A stretch of DNA of 9,424 nt, from positions 1 to 9,424 of the forward strand of contig JBFICP010000121.1 of NCBI GenBank assembly GCA_041581935.1. Reading direction: 5' to 3'. The position numbers and the translations under genes were made by a program. Of this stretch, positions 1 to 5,972 are shown in pieces. Origin of the DNA: JAABYT01 sp041581935. Lineage in GTDB: Bacteria > Pseudomonadota > Gammaproteobacteria > HK1. Under the pieces are notes generated by a model, which saw only the letters and a list, made by a program, of their open reading frames with translations, searched no databases and was not told where the DNA came from. Within the stretch, counting starts at the first letter, position 1, and the number at the start of each line of letters is the position of its first letter.

Positions 1-194
1 GTGGTCTTGCCTGTGCCGCTCGGCCCCATGATGGCGGTGATTTTTCCCCTCTGGATCTCGATCTCGATACCATCGAAGATCATCCGATCGCCGCGTTTGA
101 AATGAAGATCCTTGACGGCAACCAGCGGTTTCGGGCGCGTCACGCCCGAGGATGGCTGACTTTCGGATTGATTCAAACGTGCCCCATTCGTCAC
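1..194 (-). CDS. mlaF: MlaF-like ABC transporter ATP-binding protein, N-terminal part only
   Basis: This is the beginning of an ABC ATPase that runs off the window; 64 complete codons are visible. Reading from GTG at 194-192, the protein has a polar N-terminus of about 23 residues. Then comes LVAVKDLHFKRGDRMIFDGI, and the Walker A motif GPSGTGKT at residues 57-64, preceded by RGKITAIM. From memory of E. coli MlaF, the RG-R-IFD and RGKITAIMGPSG-GKTT stretches match closely, so I call the ATPase of the Mla system, which moves phospholipids between outer and inner membranes. The Walker B, signature and H-loop motifs lie outside the window, so another ABC ATPase of the same family remains possible. 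GTG was chosen because it overlaps the secF stop (GTGA), which suggests translational coupling. TTG at codon 7 is an alternative start. The rest of a possible mlaEDCB cluster is not visible. Confidence 0.8.
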   Translation of the reverse strand, partial: MTNGARLNQSESQPSSGVTRPKPLVAVKDLHFKRGDRMIFDGIEIEIQRGKITAIMGPSGTGKT

Positions 195-1129
195 GGCCTC
201 GCGTCGGCCTCTGCGCCTTCCTTCTGAACGGGCATGAGGTCAGCCTTCATTACGCCGAGCCCGATCGCCGCGGTGCTGGCGACGTAGACAGACGAGTACG
301 TTCCGATGATGACACCTACGATGAGCGCGATGGCGAACTCGTGTATGAGCTCTCCGCCCAGGAAGAACAACGCGATGAGCACCAGCAACGTCGTCAGAGA
401 CGTCATCAGTGTGCGTGACAGCGTTTGATTGAGGGATGTGTTGAAAATCTGAACGGGGGTGCCTTTTCGCATGGTCCGGAAATTCTCGCGCACACGATCG
501 AAAACCACGATTGTGTCGTTGAGAGAGTATCCGATGACCGCGAGCACCGCTGCCAGCACCGTGAGATCGAACTCGAGCCCCAGCACGGAGAAAAAACCAA
601 TGGTAATTATCACGTCGTGAAACAATGCGGCCACGGCGCCGAGCGAGAACTTCCACTGAAAACGCAGCGACACGTAGATAAGAATCGCGCCAAGCGCGAT
701 CAGCATCGCCAGCCCGCCCTGCTCAGTCAGCTCTTCACCGACCTGAGGGCCGACGAATTCCACGCGCCGCAGCTCCATGTCCTGGCCGCCACTCCTTCTC
801 AGCACGCGCAGCACATCGCTACTGAGCTCCGCCTTGCTGACGTCACCGCGCGGCGCGAGACGCACCAGAACATCGTGCGTGGTGCCGAAGTATTGAACGA
901 CGGCTCCCGCATAGCCCGCTTGCGCCAGCTCCGCTCGCACCTGGACGAGATCGGCGGTCTCGGGGTACCCGACCTCGATGAGGGTGCCGCCCGTGAAGTC
1001 GATGCCGTAGTTGAGACCGCGCAGACCGAACGACACGAGCGAAATGAGCAGGAGCGCAGCGGAACACAGGATGGCCAGCTTACGCTGCGCCATGAAATCG
1101 ATTTTGGTCTGCTTCTTGAGTAGTTCCAT
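191..1129 (-). CDS. secF: Protein translocase subunit SecF
   Basis: SecF is an inner-membrane partner of SecD. The SecDF complex uses the proton gradient to help pull secreted proteins through SecYEG on the periplasmic side. The 312 residues are close to the usual gammaproteobacterial length. A first membrane helix lies at about residues 17-37, followed by the NYGIDFTGGTLIEV motif (residues 40-53) that opens the periplasmic domain. Five further helices lie from about 138 to 292. The conserved VIGYSLNDTIVVFDRVREN motif is at residues 198-216, with its Asn-Asp pair in the membrane region linked to proton movement in this family. The ATG at 1129 lies two bases after the secD stop and has no clear Shine-Dalgarno sequence, so translation is probably coupled to secD. 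The stop overlaps the GTG of the next gene by four bases. Confidence 0.97.
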   Translation of the reverse strand: MELLKKQTKIDFMAQRKLAILCSAALLLISLVSFGLRGLNYGIDFTGGTLIEVGYPETADLVQVRAELAQAGYAGAVVQYFGTTHDVLVRLAPRGDVSKAELSSDVLRVLRRSGGQDMELRRVEFVGPQVGEELTEQGGLAMLIALGAILIYVSLRFQWKFSLGAVAALFHDVIITIGFFSVLGLEFDLTVLAAVLAVIGYSLNDTIVVFDRVRENFRTMRKGTPVQIFNTSLNQTLSRTLMTSLTTLLVLIALFFLGGELIHEFAIALIVGVIIGTYSSVYVASTAAIGLGVMKADLMPVQKEGAEADARP

Positions 1130-1131
1130 GG

Positions 1132-2985
1132 CTAGATCTGCAATTGCTGCACCCGCCTGCCACCGTAGTACAGATTGATGACGGCGCGCGTACCCATGAT
1201 GGCGGTGAACATGGAAGTGATAATTCCGATGGAAAGCGTTATCGCGAAGCCTTTGATCGGTCCCGTTCCGAATCCGAACAGCACGATGGCGGCAATCAGC
1301 GTCGTGATATTGGCATCGGCGATGGTGGAGAATGCCTTCTTGTAACCGGCCTCGATGCTCGCCTGGGGTGTATTACCGTTGCGGATCTCCTCCCGGATAC
1401 GCTCGAAAATCAACACGTTGGCATCAACGGCCATACCCGTGGTGAGCACGATGCCGGCGATACCCGGTAAAGTCAGCGTTGCCTGCAGCATGGACAGCAC
1501 GGCAACGATCATGACGAGGTTGAAGGTGAGCGCGAGATTCGCCACCAGGCCGAACACCCGGTAGTAGACGGCCATGAAAACGAGCACCAAAATGAATCCG
1601 ATGACCACCGATTCGAATCCCTGCTCGATATTTTCCTTGCCGAGGCTCGGTCCCACAGTGCGCTCCTCGACTATTTCGATAGGGGCCGCGAGCGCGCCAG
1701 CACGCAAAAGCAGTGCCAGATCGCGCGCCTCCTCGGTAGTCGCCAATCCGGTGATCTGAAACCGCTTGCCGAGCTGGTCACGGATAGTGGCAACGTTGAT
1801 GACCGTTTCTTCGGTGCTGGTTTTTTTTACGTCCTGGCCGTCGACAGTGATGGTTTCGGTCTTGTTCTCGATGAACACGGTCGCCATCGGGCGACCGATC
1901 TTGTCCCGCGTGCGCTTTGAAAAGAGACTCGCCCCCTTTCCATCCAGCGTAATGAACACCGCCGGGGACCCATTCTGCTGATCGATACCCGACGATGCAT
2001 CGGTAATGTAGTCACCCGATAGCATGACACTGCGCTGGAGCAAAATCGGCGCGCCGTTGCTCTCCCTGTACAATCTCGCCGTAGCCGGAACGCGCCCCGC
2101 CAATGCTTCCTGCACCGAGTGCTCGGTATCGACCATTCGAAACTCGAGTGTCGCGGTGGCACCGAGTATCTCCTTGGCCTTGGCCGTGTCCTGCACGCCG
2201 GGCAGTTGCACGACAATGCGATTGCTGCCCTGCTGCTGAATGACCGGCTCGGCGACACCAAGCTCGTTGACCCGGTTACGCAGCGTCGTGATGTTTTGCT
2301 GCAGGGCGAATCGCATGACTTCGTCCGCTGCGCGTTCGTTCATTTTCGCGAGCAGTTCCGGCCGGTTGCCGTCGCGCTCGGTCACGTCGATCTCTGGCAG
2401 CTCCCGGCGAATGAGATCGTAGGCCCGCTGTCGCGATTCGTTGTCGCGGAACGCGAGAACGACACCGCCGGAATCACGGCGTGAAATGCCGGCATAACGT
2501 ATCTTCTCCTCGCGAAGCATCTGACGAAAATCGGCGGCATACCGTTGCTCGGCCTGGCGAATGGCCCCGGCCATGTCGACTTCCATGAGGAAATGCACGC
2601 CGCCGCGCAGATCGAGACCCAGGTACATCGGCAGCGCGCCCAATTTTTCCAGCCAGGCCGGTGTTGCCGGAGCCAGATTGAGGGCGACGACATACTGGGA
2701 ACCGAGCTCTCGGGCGATGTAATCCTGAGCCTCGAGCTGGGTGTTCTCGTCGGCGAATCGCAGAAGCAGGCTGCGGTCATCGCGCTCGGCGCGCAGCACA
2801 TCGATTCCGAGGCTCTTGAGCCCGTCGACCATGCGGCCTTGGAGAATCTCGTCGACAGGTGCGTCTCGGTCCGCTTTTACCTGCACCGCCGGATTGTTGC
2901 CGTAGATGTTCGGCAAGGCGAAAAAGATGCCGATGACCAGAACCGCCGCGATAAGCAGGTATTTCCAAAGAGGGTATTGATTCAT
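1132..2985 (-). CDS. secD: Protein translocase subunit SecD
   Basis: SecD works with SecF and YajC as the proton-driven accessory complex of the Sec translocon. At 617 residues it is almost the length of the E. coli protein. A membrane helix at about residues 7-27 is followed by a large periplasmic region carrying YLGLDLRGGVHFLMEVD (residues 121-137) and RVNELGVAEPVIQQQG (238-253). The segment RAGALAAPIEIVEERTVGPS (428-447) leads into five C-terminal helices between about 456 and 600. The motif GMAVDANVLIFERIREE (517-533) includes the membrane Asp associated with proton transport. The C-terminus GGRRVQQLQI resembles that of enterobacterial SecD. A run of eight A residues on the coding strand covers codons for VKKT near residue 387. 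The start is ATG at 2985, 62 bases after the yajC stop; the nearby GGCGG is only a weak ribosome-binding site. Confidence 0.98.
   Translation of the reverse strand: MNQYPLWKYLLIAAVLVIGIFFALPNIYGNNPAVQVKADRDAPVDEILQGRMVDGLKSLGIDVLRAERDDRSLLLRFADENTQLEAQDYIARELGSQYVVALNLAPATPAWLEKLGALPMYLGLDLRGGVHFLMEVDMAGAIRQAEQRYAADFRQMLREEKIRYAGISRRDSGGVVLAFRDNESRQRAYDLIRRELPEIDVTERDGNRPELLAKMNERAADEVMRFALQQNITTLRNRVNELGVAEPVIQQQGSNRIVVQLPGVQDTAKAKEILGATATLEFRMVDTEHSVQEALAGRVPATARLYRESNGAPILLQRSVMLSGDYITDASSGIDQQNGSPAVFITLDGKGASLFSKRTRDKIGRPMATVFIENKTETITVDGQDVKKTSTEETVINVATIRDQLGKRFQITGLATTEEARDLALLLRAGALAAPIEIVEERTVGPSLGKENIEQGFESVVIGFILVLVFMAVYYRVFGLVANLALTFNLVMIVAVLSMLQATLTLPGIAGIVLTTGMAVDANVLIFERIREEIRNGNTPQASIEAGYKKAFSTIADANITTLIAAIVLFGFGTGPIKGFAITLSIGIITSMFTAIMGTRAVINLYYGGRRVQQLQI
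1821..1828 (-). repeat. Eight-base A homopolymer inside secD
   Basis: Eight T residues on the plus strand give eight A residues in the secD message, across codons GTA AAA AAA ACC. It is the longest single-base run noticed in the window. Runs of this length can cause polymerase or replication slippage, but nothing here shows that it happens. Confidence 0.85.
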
Positions 2986-3003
2986 CTATAGCCGCCGGCG
3001 TGT

Positions 3004-3023
3004 CGGCACCGCTATCGGTGCCG
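3004..3023 (-). promoter_or_regulatory. Perfect 8-bp hairpin between yajC and secD
   Basis: CGGCACCG (3004-3011), a four-base loop CTAT on the plus strand, and CGGTGCCG (3016-3023) form an uninterrupted GC-rich stem. In the message it starts 24 bases after the yajC stop and ends 18 bases before the secD ATG. No T-run follows, so it is not a typical intrinsic terminator. It could be an mRNA stability or processing element that sets different levels of YajC and SecD. The structure is seen directly; the role is inferred. Confidence 0.55.
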
Positions 3024-3047
3024 GGTGAGTCTCGGGGGATTCGGACT

Positions 3048-3374
3048 TCAGGTGGACTTTATCGTTCCCTTCGGCACCGTGGCCGCGACCGAGCTTCGCT
3101 GCAGCTTGACATCGACGCCGTCGGCGATGTTCACGGTCAGAAATGTGTCGCCGACCTCGATCACCTTGCCGAGCACTCCGCCGTTGGTTACCACCTCGTC
3201 ACCCTTGGCGACGGCCTCGACCATCTTCTTGTGCTCCTTGGCGCGCTTCTGCTGAGGACGGATGAGCAGGAAGTAGAAAACCGCGAACAGCAGAATGAGA
3301 AACAGAATATCACCATAGGGTGCCCCCCCGGGCCCACCCGCTTGAGCGTATGCGTCGGATATGAAGAAATCCAT
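3048..3374 (-). CDS. yajC: Sec translocon accessory subunit YajC
   Basis: YajC is a small single-pass inner-membrane protein that co-purifies with SecDF and is encoded next to it in most proteobacteria. The 108 residues match the family length. A short Ala/Gly/Pro-rich N-terminus (SDAYAQAGGPGGAPYG) precedes one membrane helix at about residues 21-38. The family hallmark LLIRPQQKRAKEHKKM follows at about residues 36-51. A small soluble domain then carries GDEVVTNGGVLGKVIEVGD and ends in the Lys/Ser/Thr-containing tail GTIKST. The start is ATG at 3374. The upstream CGGGG makes a weak ribosome-binding site. It follows tgt after about 41 bases and precedes secD after 62 bases, so it fits in the same operon. 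Confidence 0.96.
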   Translation of the reverse strand: MDFFISDAYAQAGGPGGAPYGDILFLILLFAVFYFLLIRPQQKRAKEHKKMVEAVAKGDEVVTNGGVLGKVIEVGDTFLTVNIADGVDVKLQRSSVAATVPKGTIKST

Positions 3375-3415
3375 GCTGGAAACCCCGAGTCGTCATCAGT
3401 GCGCTGAGCGCGCGA

Positions 3416-4558
3416 TTATGACATCTCGCCCTGACCCTGGCGAGCCGCCTCGCCAGCGCTCAAGCGTGCATAGAACGAGGCCACGAAGTCCTCGAGCTTT
3501 CCCGTCTCGACGGCGCTGCCCAGCCCCCTCATCAGCTTCTGGTAATGGTAGAGATTGTGGATGGTACCGAGCCGCGCTGCGAGGATCTCGCCGCAGCGGT
3601 CGAGATGGTGCAGGTAGGCCCGGCTGTAATGGCGGCACGTGTAGCAGGCGCAGCTGGCGTCCACGGGCCCGGTATCGTCGCGATAACGGGCGTTGCGGAT
3701 GCGGACCACCCCCTCGGCGGTGAACAGATGCCCGTTTCGCGCATTTCGCGTCGGTAACACGCAGTCGAACATGTCGATTCCGCGCCGCACCGCTTCGACG
3801 ATATCCTCCGGCGCCCCGACGCCCATGAGATAGCGGGGCCGGTCCGCGGGCATATCCGCGACGATACCGTCGAGCACCTGCTCGCGCTCGGCGCGGGTCT
3901 CTCCGACCGACAGCCCGCCGAGCGCATAGCCTGCAAAACCGAGCTCGAGCAGGCCCTCGAGGCTGCGTTTGCGCAAGTCCGGCTCGAGGCCGCCCTGGAC
4001 GATGCCGAACAGCGCCGCCTCGCTATCGCCGTGGGCCTCCTTCGAGCGCGCCGCCCAGCGCAGCGTGCGCTCCATCGATACGCGGGTTTCGGATGCGCTC
4101 GCCGGCAGCGGCGTGCAGTCGTCGAAGGCCATGACGATGTCAGCGCCGAGCGCGCGTTGCACCGCCATGGACGTTTCGGCATCCAGAAACACCGGATCGC
4201 CATTGACCGGGGAGCGGAACGAAACGCCCTCCTCGCTGATGCGCCGCATCTCGCCGAGACTGTAGACCTGGAATCCCCCGGAGTCGGTCAGAATGGGTTT
4301 GTGCCAGTGCATGAACCGGTGCAGACCACCGTGCGCCACGATGCGATCGGTGCCCGGGCGCAACATCAGATGGAAAGTGTTGGCGACGATGAGCTCGGTC
4401 CCGCAGTCCTCGAGCTCCTCGGGCGTCATGGCCTTGACCGTCGCGTAGGTTCCGACCGGCATAAATACCGGGGTTTCGACGCTCCCGCGGGGAAACGTCA
4501 TGCGTCCCCGGCGCGCCGCACCGTCCCTGGCGATCAGCTCGAACGCCATGTTGCTCAC
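3416..4558 (-). CDS. tgt: tRNA-guanine transglycosylase
   Basis: Tgt exchanges guanine-34 of tRNAs with GUN anticodons (Asp, Asn, His, Tyr) for preQ1, the first tRNA-bound step of queuosine formation. The 380 residues fold as a TIM barrel in this family. Visible motifs are TPVFMPVGTYATVKAMTPEE (29-48), ANTFHLMLRPG (59-69), and TDSGGFQ with catalytic Asp92. Further on are GIVQGG (185-190), YALGGLSVGE (211-220), and MFDCVLPTRNARNGH with the likely nucleophile Asp265. The zinc ligands are Cys303, Cys305, Cys308 (CACYTC) and His334. All key residues are present. The GTG start overlaps the queA stop (GTGA) and has GAGG six bases upstream. An in-frame ATG at 4549 gives MAFEL, which aligns better with the E. 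coli start, so the true start could be either. Confidence 0.97.
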   Translation of the reverse strand: MSNMAFELIARDGAARRGRMTFPRGSVETPVFMPVGTYATVKAMTPEELEDCGTELIVANTFHLMLRPGTDRIVAHGGLHRFMHWHKPILTDSGGFQVYSLGEMRRISEEGVSFRSPVNGDPVFLDAETSMAVQRALGADIVMAFDDCTPLPASASETRVSMERTLRWAARSKEAHGDSEAALFGIVQGGLEPDLRKRSLEGLLELGFAGYALGGLSVGETRAEREQVLDGIVADMPADRPRYLMGVGAPEDIVEAVRRGIDMFDCVLPTRNARNGHLFTAEGVVRIRNARYRDDTGPVDASCACYTCRHYSRAYLHHLDRCGEILAARLGTIHNLYHYQKLMRGLGSAVETGKLEDFVASFYARLSAGEAARQGQGEMS

Positions 4559-5586
4559 GATGCGCCTCGTGTCACGAGCATGGCGTCACCATAGCTGAAG
4601 AAGCGATAGCGCGCTGCGACCGCGTGGCGGTAGGCCGCCATGGTCGATTCGAAGCCCGCGAAGGCGCATACCAGCATGAGCAGTGTCGATTCCGGCAGAT
4701 GAAAGTTGGTCAGCAGCGCGTCGACGGCGACGAACCGATGACCCGGTCGTATAAACAGCCGCGTCTCGCCCTCGAACGGCGCCAGCGTTCCCCCCGATGC
4801 GGCGCTCTCGAGCGCGCGGACGCTGGTGGTGCCCACGGCAACCACCCGCCCGCCCCTGGCGCGGGTCTCGGCCACCTGTTCGCAAATCTCCGCCGGCACC
4901 CTCGCGAACTCCGAATGCATCACATGGGCATCGACGTCGTCGCTGCGCAGCGGCTGAAAGGTGCCGGCACCCACTTGCAGGGTAATGAACCCGATGCGTA
5001 CGCCGGCGGCCTCGAGCTCTTCCAGCATGGCCGCATCGAAATGCAACCCCGCCGTCGGTGCGGCCACCGCACCGTCCTCGCGCGCATACACGGTCTGGTA
5101 GCGCTCCTCGTCGAGCGCCTCCGGCTCGCGGCGAATGTAGGGCGGCAGCGGTACGCGACCGGAACTTTCCAGGAGCGCATCCACCGTTGCCGTGCTCTCC
5201 AGCTCGAGCTCGAAAAGGTCCTCACAGCGACCGCATACCCGAAGCTCCACCTGCCCGTCGACGATCAAGCGCGTGCCAACGGCCGGGCTGCGGCTCGCGC
5301 GCAGGTGCGCGAGCAGCCGGTGTGCGTCGACGATGCGCTCGACCAAGATTTCCACCTTGCCGCCGGTCGGCTTGCGGGCGGCCAGGCGCGCCTTGATGAC
5401 GCGGGTATCGTTCATCACCAGTAGATCGCCTGCGTCGAGGAAACGGCCGAGCTCGTCGAAACGGCGGTCCTCGAGCGCGCCGCTTTCGCCGTCAACGACG
5501 AGCAGACGACTTTCGCGACGCCTCCCGGCCGGGTACTGAGCGACCAGCTCGGGCGGCAGATCGAAATGAAAGTCACGGGCACGCAT
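4555..5586 (-). CDS. queA: S-adenosylmethionine:tRNA ribosyltransferase-isomerase
   Basis: QueA transfers and rearranges the ribosyl part of S-adenosylmethionine onto preQ1-modified tRNA, giving epoxyqueuosine; it acts right after Tgt. The 343 residues fit the family. The N-terminus MRARDFHFDLPPELVAQYPA is the usual QueA start. Further motifs are NDTRVIKARL (59-68), GGKVEILVER (75-84), LPPYIRR (147-153) and RYQTVYA (162-168). Then follow GAVAAPTAGLHFD (172-184), VGAGTFQP (205-212), HVMHSEF (221-227), VGTTSVRALESAA (251-263), TNFHLPESTLLMLV (293-306) and YRFFSYGDAM (327-336). Residue 204 is Gln where I recall His in E. coli QueA (TLHVGAGTF). The stop overlaps the tgt GTG by four bases. The ATG lies about 100 bases from the divergent tRNA gene, and its ribosome-binding site is weak. 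Confidence 0.97.
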   Translation of the reverse strand: MRARDFHFDLPPELVAQYPAGRRRESRLLVVDGESGALEDRRFDELGRFLDAGDLLVMNDTRVIKARLAARKPTGGKVEILVERIVDAHRLLAHLRASRSPAVGTRLIVDGQVELRVCGRCEDLFELELESTATVDALLESSGRVPLPPYIRREPEALDEERYQTVYAREDGAVAAPTAGLHFDAAMLEELEAAGVRIGFITLQVGAGTFQPLRSDDVDAHVMHSEFARVPAEICEQVAETRARGGRVVAVGTTSVRALESAASGGTLAPFEGETRLFIRPGHRFVAVDALLTNFHLPESTLLMLVCAFAGFESTMAAYRHAVAARYRFFSYGDAMLVTRGAS

Positions 5587-5633
5587 GCGCCGCGATGTTA
5601 GCAGAAGGCCCCGCCGGCATTGGCAGCGACGCT

Positions 5634-5663
5634 TTGCCCTCGAGTGCGGCTCTTCCTTATACT
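5634..5663 (+). promoter_or_regulatory. Sigma-70 type promoter of tRNA-Leu
   Basis: TTGCCC (5634-5639) and TATACT (5658-5663) are separated by 18 bases. They predict a start near 5670, about 20 bases upstream of the mature tRNA 5' end. The arrangement fits a stable-RNA promoter. Assignment rests on consensus match and position only. Confidence 0.6.
5656..5661 (-). promoter_or_regulatory. Possible -10 box of a queA operon promoter
   Basis: On the minus strand TATAAG matches five of six bases of the sigma-70 -10 consensus. It lies about 70 bases upstream of the queA ATG and overlaps the -10 of the divergent tRNA promoter. The -35 position 17 bases upstream reads GTGGGT, which is poor. This is a weak candidate, listed because the queA operon must start somewhere in this short divergent gap. 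Confidence 0.25.
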
Positions 5664-5689
5664 ACTTTGCCCGCGATGACCCACTTCGT

Positions 5690-5776
5690 GCCGGGGTGGC
5701 GGAACTGGTAGACGCGCCAGACTCAAAATCTGGTACAGGAAACTGTGTGAGAGTTCGAGTCTCTCTCCCGGCACCA
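5690..5776 (+). tRNA. tRNA-Leu (anticodon CAA)
   Basis: The cloverleaf can be read by eye. The acceptor strand GCCGGGG (5690-5696) pairs with TCCCGGC (5766-5772), followed by discriminator A and an encoded CCA (5774-5776). The anticodon stem CCAGA/TCTGG encloses the loop CTCAAAA, placing the anticodon CAA at 5724-5726, which reads UUG leucine codons. The long variable arm is typical of class II tRNAs such as leucine. The T arm is GAGAG-TTCGAGT-CTCTC. It is the only plus-strand gene here and is divergent from queA. No clear terminator was found downstream: the GC-rich inverted repeat at about 5832-5857 lacks a solid T-run. Confidence 0.97.
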
Positions 5777-5947
5777 GGAATGCCAACGCTATACGCGCAG
5801 ACGGTACCGACTGTGCCACGTGTATGCCACGGCGCGTCGTGATCACCGCAAGCGCGCTGTTGGAATTTCTATGCCGGTACCCGTTTCGCCGCGACAAGCT
5901 CGGGCATAGGGCGCTGGGCGGTGTCGGCGTAGTCCGGGAGCGCGCGA

Positions 5948-5959
5948 GCTGAGCTCAGC
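5948..5959. repeat. 12-bp perfect palindrome behind the GCS2-CBS gene
   Basis: GCTGAGCTCAGC is its own reverse complement and begins 13 bases past the stop of the GCS2-CBS gene. There is no loop and no T-run, so it is more like a protein-binding palindrome than a terminator. It may also be chance in GC-rich DNA. Confidence 0.4.
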
Positions 5960-5972
5960 ACATGGGCCCGGG

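Noticed and set aside
425..1123. Plus-strand open frame of 232 codons opposite secF
   Set aside because: It is the antisense shadow of secF, with His/Arg/Glu-rich composition and no recognisable domain.
5690..5776. Functional link between tRNA-Leu and the neighbouring queA and tgt genes
   Set aside because: Queuosine is placed only in tRNAs with GUN anticodons; the CAA anticodon is not a substrate, so the closeness is likely incidental.
5832..5857. GCGCG/CGCGC inverted repeat as tRNA terminator
   Set aside because: The stem is only 5 bp with a 16-base gap and is followed by a mixed sequence rather than a T-run.
5598..5897. Minus-strand open frame of 99 codons containing LVPGERLELSHSF
   Set aside because: It runs across the reverse complement of the tRNA-Leu gene; this peptide is a well-known false translation of tRNA-Leu.
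5777..5900. Integration site or mobile element next to tRNA-Leu
   Set aside because: No copy of the tRNA 3' end, no integrase gene and no element ends were seen downstream.
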